A DNA stretch of 64,000 bases from Monoplex corrugatus (lineage: Eukaryota; Mollusca; Gastropoda; Littorinimorpha; Ranellidae): NCBI GenBank assembly GCA_030674185.1, contig CM060305.1, positions 166,371,286-166,435,285 on the forward strand, in the 5' to 3' direction. The notes below the pieces were generated by a model. It did not search any database and was not told the origin of the DNA. It saw only the letters and a program-made list of their open reading frames with translations. Positions 36,111 to 48,209 of this stretch are shown piece by piece; the stretch's first letter is position 1, and every line of letters begins with the position of its first letter. The translations under genes were made by a program, and so were the position numbers.

Positions 36111-36363
36111 CCATTCTATTGTATTATTTCTCTAGAACCTGACCTGCCAATATTCAAACCTGGAATCTTGGTGGGGCAACTATATGAAGAGAAGCCTGTA
36201 AAAATGGTCCATGAATGACAAACCAATCACTGTTCATTAGCAACAGGCCAATCATTTGCATTTTGCATCTCGCTCTTAAAATTGTATCTAGTAAAGTTAA
36301 AACTGATTCTTTTCTGCATCCCAAAGATCCATCCATGAAGAAATAGCTGAAATTCTTGCTGCC

Positions 36364-36369
<6 letters not shown>

Positions 36370-36394
<25 letters not shown>
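36370..36394. repeat. Short (CA)n microsatellite
   Basis: About 12 CA repeats. Confidence 0.9.
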
Positions 36395-36395
<1 letters not shown>

Positions 36396-38012
36396 TTGCT
36401 TCATTTGTCTGAAGCAATCTCCATCACCTGTTAAAAGAGAGAAACATTAAATTTTAAAATCACAATATTAGATGAATTAAAATTATTTACCTCTGACTGA
36501 ATAAGCACCACATTATACAGTATATTGCTCACTTGAACAGCATTCTGATTCTGAGAGAAAAAAATCTATGTAACACACTGAAAATACACAATCAGCAAAA
36601 CATGCACCTTTATACAGACTCTAAATGCAATGTCAGGACTGTCATGAAAACAGAGTGTCCGAAAATGAAAACAATGTCATGTTCAGTAGATAAAGCCACA
36701 GCCTACAATACCATCACTCTTAGCAAAACTGAAACTCATGCGGTCAAACAAAATACACGTCATTTCTAACTGTAAAAGCATCTCAAATCAGGCAAACGTC
36801 TGCCCCAAACAGTACAGCCATTTAACATGTGCTGATGCCACCATTCTGGATCACTCTGGTCCTACATTTAGCAAGGTCTCTTCCAGATGTGTATGACTAA
36901 TGCATCATTGACTAGGTTGGATCTACAACCCCAGCACAAGTCCCTCTGCAACAGCTGAGAAATTCTAATCCTTTGATCTTATACCAACATGATTCCAAAA
37001 ATCAGACAAACCCAGTCAAATATATGCACTATTTCTTATCAGGAGAAAATTGACCAAATCTTATTAAAAAAGAAAAGAAAAAAAGTAATAACTGAAATAA
37101 TCCTTAGTAAGCAGCTGGTAAAATCTTCCATTCGCTCAAGAGATATTTTATCAAACAATGGTAACACAGAGGAATGACATGAAAAAGCTTGAATAAAATC
37201 ACTGTAACCAAAACCATTGTAAACAAGAAATACATAAACCAAAGGACACATTCAACAAAAGCACTGGATGCCAGTTTTAATCAATTAAATGCCAGATTAA
37301 TGTCAAGACCATTATTTGTGAGAAAATAAAAATGCCCAAACCAGCAGCCAGTCACTTACTTGATGCCAACAGGAATACATCTCAGAACTACAGAAATAAG
37401 TGATTGTGAGATCCTGAGCCCCATGAAGTGTGTTGTGTGCCATGCTGTGGGCCACCCCAGCAAGACACACATGCAAGATTCACACCAGTTATCTCTTCTC
37501 GACATGTCAGGGTTTATCAATGGTGCTGTAGTTTTCAATTTGCAAAAAGGTAAAAAATGTGAACAGAGTTTACAAACTTATTCAGAAGAGATCACCACCA
37601 AACTACATTATATTATAATGATAATTTATAATGTTGGGCAATATCACAACATACGTTTCAAGTAAAAATCCATACCTTCTCTTCTAAATCTGAATTACAA
37701 CAATGCAATTACCTCCCTGCTCTTTGTCCCAGCTTTCAATCTAACCTGTTCATTTTCATGGCAGTGAAGGGAGACAAAACAGTACAGCTTCTAAGAAGCT
37801 TACAACCTAATATGGAACAAGGATACAGAACTGATTTCAGAGACAACATTCAAAGTTGGCTCACATATCAAGTAAAAACTGAGCTATTTTAACACTCAAC
37901 AGACATGTTTGTACACAGAATAAATTTTTAGGTGTCCTTAAATCATTTATCTACTAATCAAGCTTTCAGCAAGAATTGTAACAAAGCTGGATGTTAATGC
38001 GCAGTTTAGAAG

Positions 38013-38048
<36 letters not shown>

Positions 38049-38071
38049 ACACACACACAACACACACACAG
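38013..38071. repeat. (CA)n microsatellite
   Basis: CA repeats with two single-base interruptions (CACCAC and CAACAC). Confidence 0.93.
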
Positions 38072-40618
38072 ACAGAAAAGGAAACTCTGCAAAGGACAAC
38101 ACAGGGACCTGTAAGAATTCGTAACACATTACAATATACAGTTGAACATGTTATTTACACAGTAACATCAACAAAGTTTCAAATTAGAAAATCTAAAATA
38201 TCTGATAAACAAAGCTCCACAAAATAAAAACTTGAAAATATCATACAGTACTAAAATGAAAAACCCAAACAAATAAAACAATAACTAAATAAGGTTATCA
38301 AAGAACAATTTACTGGCAATGACATGTAATTTAAGCCCAACCCAGGAAAGGTTTATATGCCAACAAAGGCTATCACAGGCTATGATACACTTTAATTTTC
38401 AATATATTTTTAAATAAAAGGAAGCAAGAGCAGAATAAAATTTGTTCGTGTATCTTTATGCAGAGAAGAGTGGAAACAAATGAAAAATTTTAATAAAAAC
38501 AAATTATCATAAATGTTGGTAGGTATTGCAGAGAAAGAGCATTTTAGTAAAGTTATCACAACACCATGCAAATACATATTATATCCTCAATACAGTAAAC
38601 AAATTCCAAATAATTGTATGTTTAAAACATAAAATTATTTTTGCAAACAGTACACAATCTTAGGATGCATAAATTGTGTATTCAATTATATTTTGGCCTT
38701 ACCATGAAAGAAGGACAATATCGTACACTTAAGTTTTCTGAAAATTTCAAAGTTTCTTTTTTTTTTCAAGCTTTTGAGAAGCAGCAAACAATGAAAACCC
38801 ATGAAAATGGTTTAGCAAAGGTTCTTCCTCTCTGCATAACCATTATCTGCAACTGCAACCAGTCCTATTCATGGACCCATCACCATAACTGTAAATAAAG
38901 CTCCTACTATGAATGACACAAATCCACAACGCAAACATAATGATCATAACAAAGATCAAACCAAATGAGTGATATGTTTCAACAGAAAACAGATCCTTCA
39001 CAGACTCTCTTCTACAGATACCTTACAATTTATGTAATATACCATCAGGTAAAAGATGGAAAGAACACCCCAAAACAGACATTATAATGACAACAAGTTT
39101 TAAAACTAGGTTACATAATATATAAAGGAAATGAACGTATCCATATAAAATTACAATCATATACAACATATTGAGGATACAATAACAAAATGTGACATAA
39201 TGTTGCTTCTTCCTTTTCGTTAATTTAGCTCTGTATCATTCCTTTACTCTGAAAGAACAGTACAACTATTTCTATACCCCTACCCATGCCAACGCTGTTT
39301 CATATCTAACCAAGTCCTTAACCAGGCACAGCCATTGTCTAATCATACAGACAGGACCATCACCACTCCCAATCCCTCCTCCAACATAAGATGGATTTTG
39401 ATTTAAGCTCTATGCTCAACTGAACACAAGACTGAACAGGTGCTGAACCAAAAACAAAATCCAAACTGAAAGCACATTTCTGTAAAATGTAAAAAAAAAC
39501 AAAAAAATCCACTTAATGCTAGACTTGGACACTTCTTGTGGATCTGGCCAGGAAGAACACAAACAGCATGCTAAAGCACAACAGGTACAAATATTATCAT
39601 TTAATATTAAGCTTGCAAGAGTTATACCACCTGAACGAAAATGTATGAGTCAAGACAGTTCAATCCAAACAAAATAAACACAAATTTATGCAACAAACAA
39701 AAAACCTACTAAACTGAAATGCATCGGATTTATATTGTACATGACATTGTGTATCGTAAAGAAGAAAAAAAGATTTATGCAACCAACAAAAAGCCTACTG
39801 AACTGTGTTCGGTGTAAAAATAACTTTGTGAACTGTACAGAAAACAAAGAAATTTTAAAAAATCCATATTACACTCAGGTACTTAGAATTTCTGAGTCCT
39901 TTATTTGCTGCTTTAGTGGTAATGTCATATGTGTACGTGCACATGTGCATGTGGGCTTGTCTGTGCAAACACAATTCAAATATTAGATTTCATAACTTCC
40001 TAAACAAGTTTCATTTTTCAAAATTGGAATGTTAAGCTTGGCAATGTTTCTCTACACTGATTTTTTTTAAAGATCAAATTATCAGCTTTATGTTAAATAA
40101 ATATGTCTGACAACTTGACAAGACTGTAAAAAAAAAAACCACAGTGTAAATCATATTCTGTGTACAAGGAGAACGGAACTCTTTCTCCACACCTAACAAT
40201 TGTAAAATTAAAAGACAAAAAGCAATATTGCTTCGAAGTACAGTTCCTAGAGGCCTTTTCATTTTGTGGTCCCACAAGAATATACAATAAAGAAGAAGTT
40301 GAATCAAAAGAGCATGAGTAATGAATAATCAAGTGTTTACAATAATCATTCACAGAACAGATTCTTCTTGCTCAAGTTCTCCTAGGTTCATTTTTTACAT
40401 TTTGGTCCCCACAAGAGCGCACAATGTAAATTTTGTTTGTTTGTTTTGCAGAAAGGGCACAAGCATTCAAGTTATAGTTTACACTAATAATTTACATAAC
40501 TGAGACCTCTTAGTTGAGGCTTACAGCGCTCAGATCGTAATGCAAAATTATTTATACCATCCTTTAATAATGCAATACATTCTCATCCGTCAGACCCCTT
40601 TCATCTAGTGCATGTACT

Positions 40619-41588
40619 TCACTCCAATGGAGGTTTTTCTGGCAATGCACCAGCATCACCTTCATCATCACCATTGGATTCTACTTCAGGTGCTGATGGT
40701 TGGCGAGGAAGAGTCCTCGGAGCGCCATTAGGACGACGACGTTTCTCCAAGTCATCAGAATAACACTTCCACAGTTCCTTGACCAGGTCCAAGCAAAGTA
40801 GGCTACTTGTATTCTTGGCAACCATTCTCAAGATGAAGACCCCATCCCGACGCAGGTAGTTAAAGACAAACTGGCGGAAGTCAGTCTTGTCCTTGGTGTC
40901 AATGCCCATCATCTTGGCGTATCGCAGCATGAAATTCTCATTGCGATTTGGCAAGAGATAATCCACGCACCAGAGGCAGAGGTTGACAATATTGGCAGCA
41001 AGCAGGCCGATCAACCAGAACCACAGCAACAGATACATCTTCTCCAGAAACAGGTTGACGGACAGGACACACTGCACGGAAAATGTCTGCACATTGGACA
41101 TTTGACGTATCTTGTAGTCACATAATCCTATCCTGGGGAAGGTGTAGTGATCTTGCCAGCGCCCTGTTTTGCTGAAGACAGTCATTGCATCCACACCAAA
41201 GTTCCAATAGTTAAGACCAAGGAAAGCTGACAGCAGGAAGAACTGACCAAAGATGTTAGCAACATACAATATTTTGACAAACATGTACAGCCCTGTCAAG
41301 TATGTACCAGTGCGCTTCCCAAAACAAAAGAAAATGCGAGAAAACTTCTCACGAAATTGGGTAATTGCATTATACTTGTACTGGGAGTATGTCTGTAACC
41401 ATCTGTGCATGAAAGCAGCAGCGTGTGCCAGCTTTTCCCGACGCTGGTCTGGGGTCAGCAGTGACGTTTCCTGAGTGATTCCCACCACCTTTGCCACGTT
41501 CAGTCCTGAATATCCCTTGAGCTCTCTCCACGCCAGGTTAGGCAATTTGAACAAGAGGGCCTGCAGCAAGAACATTACTGTCACCCAT
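40619..41588 (-). CDS. Innexin 1, terminal coding exon (exon 3)
   Basis: This exon encodes residues 107 (last base of the codon) to 429 and a TGA stop at 40621-40619. It follows the acceptor TTTCAG at 41590-41589. The exon opens with RWVTVMFLLQ, completing the innexin-type FYRW motif at the start of TM2 (about 108-128). It then has a cytoplasmic loop, GTYLTGLYMFVKILYVANIF as TM3 (about 201-233), extracellular loop 2 with Cys263 and Cys280, and TM4 at about 289-316 (LLLWFWLIGLLAANIV). The cytoplasmic tail ends in a Pro/Glu/Asp-rich segment. Two cysteines in this loop and two in loop 1 are the expected innexin pattern. The frame is intact. Confidence 0.95.
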
Positions 41589-41705
41589 CTGAAATCAAAA
41601 ACAAAACCAGTCTATTATCTGCCACTGCAAACTTCTATGATAACTTGTTTTGTTTATCATAAGATTAAATATGAACATGTAAACAAACTATTCTTTTCTC
41701 ATTTT

Positions 41706-41726
41706 GGGGGGGGGGGGGGGGGGGGG
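41706..41726. repeat. Poly(G) tract
   Basis: About 20 consecutive G residues on the plus strand (C on the transcribed sense of innexin 1). Confidence 0.9.
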
Positions 41727-42120
41727 CATGTTGTTTGCTCACATAGCAATTTCTGTGCATTCATAAATTCAGTGATAATTATGAACATTGTGCACAAATG
41801 TGGGCATCTCACATCTGATATACCATTTTAGTCATATGCAGCAGAAAACTGATTGGTCTGTCCCCAATCATACAACATTTGATATTTACAGACACACTTT
41901 AACTGGTCACATTGGCCCATTGGGTTATCACTTAATGTGTCACCAAGGTCATAGTCCGGCCTGGAAATAAACTTACCCTTTTACTTGCGCAATGCATCAG
42001 AAAGACCCTGCCAAACCCCTAAGGTCAACTCAAGTCAGTGAGCACACTCCATGTTATATCAGTCACTCCTTACGTTGGAGATTAAAATGGTACTGTGACA
42101 ACTGATCAAGTGACGAGCTT

Positions 42121-42687
42121 ACTGTTGTTATTTTTGTTTAAAGCCCGGTTGACTGTGCAGAGCCAAATCAGGGCAATAACTGTTTCAACACATACACAAT
42201 ACTTCTACAACAACAACAAAAAGGAAAAGAAAATTACAGATCAATGCAGCTGTGCATGTAATCTAAGGAGATGTCCCTGGCATTGAGTCTACTCTGACCA
42301 ATCTATTGTACAGATTTAAAAAACAAACCTGAATACAAATTTGAACATAACTAAGGACACTAAAACATATATAAAAACAGGCCTAAATTACCTAAAATTG
42401 CTTCTGCACATCACACTTCCCTTGAGCCAAAAATATACCCAATATGTGTGCCCAATTATCAATCCTAAGAGACAGTATGCAAGATTTTATCAAACACATA
42501 CATGTGAATGGACCAGTAAGGCAGAAAATGACAGGAAAAAATAACAGAAAGTAAAGGAACAAGGCAGAAACAGACAGTGACAAAAAAGAGGAAATTTCCC
42601 GCACAGACTTTCCAGAAGGTGAAGATACCATTTATATTGAAAGAGCTCCCAACATCTCCACAGGGGAGAAATGACAAGCTGAAAATG
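42121..42687. repeat. Unclassified dispersed repeat, copy A
   Basis: This aligns by eye along its length with 56350-57100 (minus the SINE inserted there). Shared blocks in order are TTATTTTTGTTTAAAGCCC, CATGTAATCTAAGGA/CATAATCTAAGGA, AACACTAAAACATATATAAA/AACACCAAAACATATATAAA, GAGCCAAAAAT, AAAGGAACAAGGCAGAAAC and TTTCCAGAAGGTG. It has no convincing open frame. It could be part of a non-autonomous transposon or a decayed LINE segment; the ends are not defined. Confidence 0.75.
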
Positions 42688-42798
42688 GTGTTTTGTTCAG
42701 CGTTTTACCACAAACACCCAAAAAGCACCACATGTGACCGATTTGCTGTCGAACAGTTCAAAAGAATCAACAAGAAGAGCACAACACAACAGCTCAGA

Positions 42799-42800
<2 letters not shown>

Positions 42801-42890
<90 letters not shown>

Positions 42891-42951
42891 TGTGTGTCTG
42901 TGTGTCTGTGGTGTGTGTGTGTGATGTGTGTGTGTGTGTGTGTGTGTGTGT
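42801..42951. repeat. (GT)n microsatellite
   Basis: About 50 pure GT repeats followed by a region with CTGTGT and GATGTG variants. Confidence 0.95.
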
Positions 42952-43152
42952 ATGATTCCAGGTTTACAGAAAAAATGTTGTACATCTTGTGTACCATTGC
43001 AAACTTTAATTTTTGGGCTTAATTTCCATAACGGTAGGTGTTATCCGAGTAATAATGTCTTGTTTTGTAATAAATAGCTGTCATTTGGTAGGTACGTGTG
43101 CTCTGGAGAAGTTACACTGCAGGAGAAAAATGTGAATGCATGCTTCTTCTAA

Positions 43153-43298
<146 letters not shown>

Positions 43299-43628
43299 TG
43301 CTTGCATGCATGTGTGTGTTTGCATGCATGTGTGTGTGGGTTGCTGCTGATATGGTGTTGCAGATGCTTGCTTGTCGAATTCATGGCAGTTCGTGTATCA
43401 TTCAATCCTTTGAAAAGTTACCAAGACCCTCTGAAAATTTCTAGGACAATCAGGTAAGGAGAACAGCTCAGATCCTGTTAAGCTGTACTCCATAAATTTT
43501 GCAAAATGACTATCACTGTAAATATTAATATAAAAAAAAAACTTTTTCTTTTCATTTCATCTTTTTTCAATGGGCTACATTCGACATGAGTAAGTTTTTA
43601 TGTATATATGTCCATTTTTACCCTGCCA

Positions 43629-44824
43629 TTAACCTTTTCACAACACTGCCTCACTACAGCTACTATGCCCTGTGCACACTGGGGGCAGGAAGCAGAAATT
43701 TGTCTGAGGACACCCTATTTTGGTCATTTTCATTTAATTCTCTTGAATAGGCCATAAAAGCTAGCTTATTGATGTTAGAACAACTTTTGCAGATCATTCT
43801 TTTATCTTCCCGGTGAAGTAAAAACAATTTCTGTAAAGATTCATTTAGTTAGTATTCTGTGCTTTTGAAAATGTCAACGTCAGTGTCAAAATCAAAAATC
43901 CCAAACAGCCACAGGAGATTCATACAAAGTGTTATTTTTAGCATATGATGGCCAAAAACTGCAGAAAAAAAAAGACATAAAAGACAATATTTCAACATTT
44001 TAGAACTAATGGTAACATAATGGAACATAATGGTGTAGGGTTAGCAATGTCTTGAAAGACAAAGGGCTGCAAACCGCGTGTTTCGGCAGCTGAGAAAACA
44101 GGTATTTGCGAAAATTTCCAAAGATTTTTCACCCAGGCGGTGCATCATCTTCATCGCCACTGTCATCACTGGCAGTGTCAACCTCAGTGTCGGCTTCAGA
44201 TTGATCAGGACAACTTATTTCTAGCTAAAAATGTGGCTCCAAGACCGAGTGATTTGTTGCCTGACTACCCGAGAGAAAGATGTCGCCGTCAGTGATGCTC
44301 CACTTTGTTCATCTGCTTCAACTTCATTGTCAACGGGATCGTCGTCGTTTTGCGGCACATCCTCCTCAAAATCTTCCACAACAGCACTTCAGTTGCTGCT
44401 TTCATAATGATCAATGTCTAGATCATCTTCAGAACTGGCCTGCATGATCAATTCTGCTACTTCGGCGGCTGTGAAAGTTGAACGTCTAGCCATGTTGTTT
44501 ACTGCTGTCTGAACGACACGGGGAACTTGAAGAGACAAAGCATCGGGGTTGGTTGCGTCCAACACAAATTAACCAATGAAATGTCCCCTTTAAGTTGAAA
44601 AAATAGTATCAAATGACGTAGAAGGGTTCTATTGTGTAGTTTCTACAAGTTGTGAGGGAATTTCCAATGATGTACTGACGCAGTTAATTTTAGAACAGGC
44701 ATAGCGAGCATTCTCGCTACGTGTCCTCAGCGCTATTTCGGCCATAGCGAGCAGGCTCGCTACGTGTCCTGATGGCACAGGCAGGCATAGCGACGATTCT
44801 CGTGTCATGTCGCGAAAAGGTTAA
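43629..44824 (-). mobile_element. Third TTAA-bounded element, piggyBac-like, with decayed transposase N-terminus
   Basis: The ends are TTAACCTTTTCACAACA on the left and, read inward, TTAACCTTTTCGCGACA on the right, each with TTAA. Near the right end two perfect short palindromes occur, TAGCGAGCATTCTCGCTA and TAGCGAGCAGGCTCGCTA, both followed by CGTGTCCT. On the minus strand an acidic frame begins at 44493 (separate entry). The 1196-bp length is too short for a full transposase (usually 500-600 aa), so the copy is an internally deleted or decayed derivative. It lies in intron 2 of innexin gene 1 and is transcribed in the same direction as that gene. Confidence 0.72.
44250..44493 (-). pseudogene. 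Decayed N-terminus of a piggyBac-type transposase
   Basis: From ATG at 44493-44491 the minus strand reads MARRSTFTAAEVAELIMQAS, SEDDLDIDHYESSN, a TGA stop, SAVVEDFEEDVPQNDDDPVD, NEVEADEQSGASLT and on to another stop near 44230. A short amphipathic helix followed by a long Asp/Glu-rich segment is the usual N-terminal layout of piggyBac transposases, and the surrounding element has the TTAA ends of that superfamily. No DDD catalytic domain follows. The family call rests on layout and ends, not on conserved catalytic residues. Confidence 0.5.
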
Positions 44825-44946
44825 GGCAGTCATACTCCACCTTCCTGGGTAAATAGAACTATACAATCCGAAAATATTAGCATGACTACAAACATGTCAA
44901 ACAAACAAACAAACAAAGATTCAAATGGCTAAAAAACAAGCCTCAC

Positions 44947-45255
44947 CGATAAAAGCTGATGTCCACCTCCCATCTATCCTCCTCCTCGAAGGCGATGGCA
45001 TCAGAAAAGGGCACGTAGTACATGTGGCTGATCCAGCAGTAGTTGTTGGCATACTTCTGGTACATGCCCTTCTTGTACTCAGCAGGCAGCCAGCAACGGA
45101 TGGGAACACCCACAAACTGTTTGGCTCCAGTGGCCACAGCCAGACCTGTCAGCAGCCCCACAGTCGCCCAGTGGTTCAACTGATCTATGGCGTCATCATC
45201 ACGTACCTTGGAGCGAGCCGCTATGTTCGCAAAGCTCAAAAGTGTACTGCTCAGT
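44947..45255 (-). CDS. Innexin 1, exon 2 (TM1 and extracellular loop 1)
   Basis: The exon has acceptor CTGTTACAG-type sequence (AG at 45257-45256) and donor GTGAGG after 44947. It encodes residues 4-107: LSSTLLSFANIAARSKVRDD, DAIDQLNHW, TM1 (about 33-52, ATVGLLTGLAVATGAKQF), then loop 1 with Cys58 (RCWLP) and Cys77 (YCWISHMYYVPF), to DISFYR. The DDD-ID-LNHW block and the two CW pairs are characteristic of the innexin family (four-TM channel subunits of invertebrate gap junctions). The intron before it falls after the second base of codon 4. Together with exons 1 and 3 the coding length is 1290 nt (429 aa plus stop), within the normal innexin range. Confidence 0.95.
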
Positions 45256-47298
45256 CTGTAACAAATGCAAAGAAAAAATTATTCTGAGAATTATAAATAC
45301 AAAATAAGACAAAAAACAAACAAACAAATAAACAACTGAGAAAAGAAATATACAACTAAATAAAAAAAAATAGTCAAATTTATTTTTTCAAAGCAGCATT
45401 TATACAATACTAATATCTGAACACTGAACATGAATTTGTCAACTTCAAGAGGAATTATCACACTCCAGATACTTTCATTTTAGCTCCAAATCTCTGAATG
45501 ATGATCCAACTTACAGAAAACAATAAACACAGAAACCAATGAAATCTTACAAAGGATGTGTGTATGAACATGTGGGCCAACCAGCTCACTAAATCACTGT
45601 GTGCCACCCAAAGCTCAAACTCACACCCCCCTGCACTGTTACTATGCTGTTCCAACGGCCTGGACTAATGGGCTTCTCAAAATAAAATGCACTGACCGGA
45701 AAATGCACCTGCTCTGCCACATGCAGGTAAACACTGAATTAACCACACGGTAGTCACTCTCACTCGATCTTGTCTCAAATCAGTCCGACTATTGTCATCA
45801 GCAAACCTAGACTCTATAATTTATTGTAGTCACAACACGGCAAAATGATGGGCAAACTAAAAAAAACAATATTGAAACAATATATGTTCCTGCAGAACAT
45901 CTCTGGGAACTTGTTTCTTCTGTAGATTCCCTAAACCTCCCAAGATCCTCCTTTATCTCAAGTTGGCATTTTTTTCCTGTTGTTCCAAGCAATGTTCTCT
46001 AGTGTGCATGAATATCATGTTTGGCCACAATGTGCTGGTGTTATTTTACTGCAAACTCTGTGCTGCATACTCCATCTTTCTATATTTCCTTGTTTCATGA
46101 TCCACTAGTTAAACACTGACATTGCTTACAGTGTGGGAACTGTGTATTTGCTGTTCTAGTGTGTTTACATAGGAAGGAGGTTCAAGCAATCAGCTAATCT
46201 GTACCATGGAGATAAAAAAGTTTCCACCCTTTACCCAACTGACACAATCACAAGCATTGTACGCCAAACTTAGATCTTAACACTGTTGTCCAGCATCCTG
46301 ACTACTTGGTTGTTACGCCCCTGGCATCCTGACTACTTGGCTGTTACACCCCTGGCATCCTGACTACTTGGTTGTTACACCCCTGGCATCCTGACTACTT
46401 GGCTGTTACACCCCTGGCATCCTGACTACTTGGCTGTTACACCCCTGGAATCCTGACTACTTGGCTGTTACACCCCTGGCATCCTGACTACTTGGTTGTT
46501 ACACCCCTGGCATCCTGACTACTTGGTTGTTACACCCCTGGCATCCTGACTACTTGGCTATTACGCCCCTGGCATCCTGACTATTGGTTGTTACACCCCT
46601 GGCATCCTGGACTACTTGGTTGTTACACCCCTGGCATCCTGACTACTTGGTGTTACACCCCTGGCATCCTGACTACTTGGCTGTTACACCCCTGGCATCC
46701 TGACTACTTGGCTATCATGCCCATCCTATGATAACAAATAAACCTAACTGTAAAAGCAATACATTTCTGTACTGTGTCCACTAGTTATTTATGTATTTCT
46801 TATTTTCACAATCTACACAAATTTTATGTTAGTGTGTATCCTCTTCAGTTATTATAGTTTATTAATTCAACTTTACAGTGACTCTGCATCTTTGAACAAA
46901 GCCAAAGAGAAAGAACAGTGAAAAAAACAAAGGGCACACAAAACGACTCATAGTCATACTGATACTATATCGACTTATTCTTATTGTAAATCATATTTTA
47001 CAATTTGTGTTTCTAAGTAGAAGAATAAACAGCACCCTTTTATACTTTCTTCTGCACTCATGGTACAGACAGAGAGAGAGAGAGTGTGTGGGGGGGGGGG
47101 GGGGAGGGCATGTATGTGTGTGTGTGTGTGTGTGTGTGGTGGGTATGTGTGTGTTTGGTATGTGTGTACAAATGTCTTGTGAATACATCATTCCGTATAA
47201 TTTATACATACATGTATCGTAGGTACAATATTTTCTTGGATTTTTAGTGCACATGACCATAAGACATACATCAATATATCATACTATAAATAACTTAC
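45256..47298 (-). other. Intron 1 of innexin gene 1 (coding part)
   Basis: This 2043-base intron has donor GTAAGT at 47298-47293. It contains the 31-bp minisatellite at 46292-46722 and a short G/GT tract at 47090-47140, and otherwise AT-rich DNA. Confidence 0.8.
46292..46722. repeat. 31-bp minisatellite, about 14 copies
   Basis: The unit is CATCCTGACTACTTGGYTGT followed by TACACCCCTGG. About 14 copies are present with few changes (Y = C or T, CACCCC/CGCCCC, and single-base indels in the later copies). It lies in an intron of innexin gene 1. Confidence 0.95.
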
Positions 47299-47360
47299 AC
47301 TTTAGCCATTTTGGCTGATCCAGCTCTCCTCTTTCACACAACTCTGAAGTCAAGATTAAC
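47299..47360 (-). CDS. Innexin 1, first coding exon (MAK-V) with 5' UTR
   Basis: This 62-base exon is preceded by GTCTTTTTCAG (AG at 47362-47361) and followed by GTAAGT. The ATG is at 47309-47307 in the context CCAAAATGGC. It codes for M-A-K and the first two bases of a Val codon (GT), completed by the A at 45255. Only 11 coding bases are present; the remaining 51 are 5' UTR. It was chosen because the phase and sequence join exactly to exon 2, giving MAKVLSSTLLSFANI, and because both splice sites are strong. A further non-coding first exon must lie upstream (higher coordinates), perhaps in the CpG-richer patch near 49.7-49.9 kb. Confidence 0.8.
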
Positions 47361-47415
47361 CTGAAAAAGACAAAACAAATTATTGTCTAAATGACAATTT
47401 CAAGCTGTGTGTTCG

Positions 47416-47418
<3 letters not shown>

Positions 47419-47492
<74 letters not shown>

Positions 47493-47504
47493 GGGCATGT
47501 TTTA

Positions 47505-47602
<98 letters not shown>

Positions 47603-47743
47603 CGTGCACGCGTCTGTGTCTGTGGTGTGAGTGTGTATGTGTATCATTAATAAAGTACGCAAAGTACACCATGGTATGATTCATGATATGCTATATATGT
47701 GTGTATATCATGTGTGTGTGTGTCTGTGAATGGGCATGTTTTA

Positions 47744-47775
<32 letters not shown>

Positions 47776-47938
47776 GGTGCATGCGTGTGTGAGTGTCTCT
47801 GTGTGTGAGTGTGTCTTTGTTTGTTGTGTGTGTCTGTGTGTGTGTGTGTGTGAGTGAGTGTGTATGTGTATCATTAATAAAGGACGCAAAGAGTACCATG
47901 GTATGATTCATGATATGATATGTGTGTATATCATGTGT

Positions 47939-47983
<45 letters not shown>

Positions 47984-48168
47984 GTGTGTGTTATGTGTGT
48001 GTGTCTGTGTGTGTGTGTGTGTGTGTATGTGTATCATTAATAAAGGACTCAAAGAGTACCATGGTATGATTCATGATATGCTATATGTGTGTATGTAGTG
48101 TGTGTGTGTGTGTGTGTGGTGTGTGTGTGTATGTGTGTGTGTGTGTGTTTTGTGTGTGTGTGTGTTTG

Positions 48169-48205
<37 letters not shown>
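47419..48205. repeat. Clustered (GT)n tracts with a duplicated spacer
   Basis: Pure GT tracts lie at 47419-47487, 47513-47594, 47748-47766, about 47950-48028 and 48098-48205. Between them the spacer GTATCATTAATAAAG, then CCATGGTATGATTCATGATA, occurs three times (about 47640, 47869 and 48031). A second spacer, AATGGGCATGTTTTATGTGT, occurs twice (47489 and 47728). The whole block grew by segmental tandem duplication. It lies just upstream of the first coding exon of innexin 1. Confidence 0.9.
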
Positions 48206-48207
<2 letters not shown>

Positions 48208-48209
48208 GT

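Larger units (their letters stand above)
32740..40618 (-). other. Possible long 3' UTR or flank of innexin gene 1
   Basis: The plus strand is A-rich, so the minus strand is T-rich, as in the introns of the same gene. No exon was recognised. It contains TTAA MITE copies at 33126 and 34500, a larger TTAA element at 34725, a fold-back copy at 35919, short (CA)n tracts at 36370-36394 and 38013-38071, and otherwise plain AT-rich DNA. Whether it is transcribed cannot be told from sequence. Confidence 0.35.
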
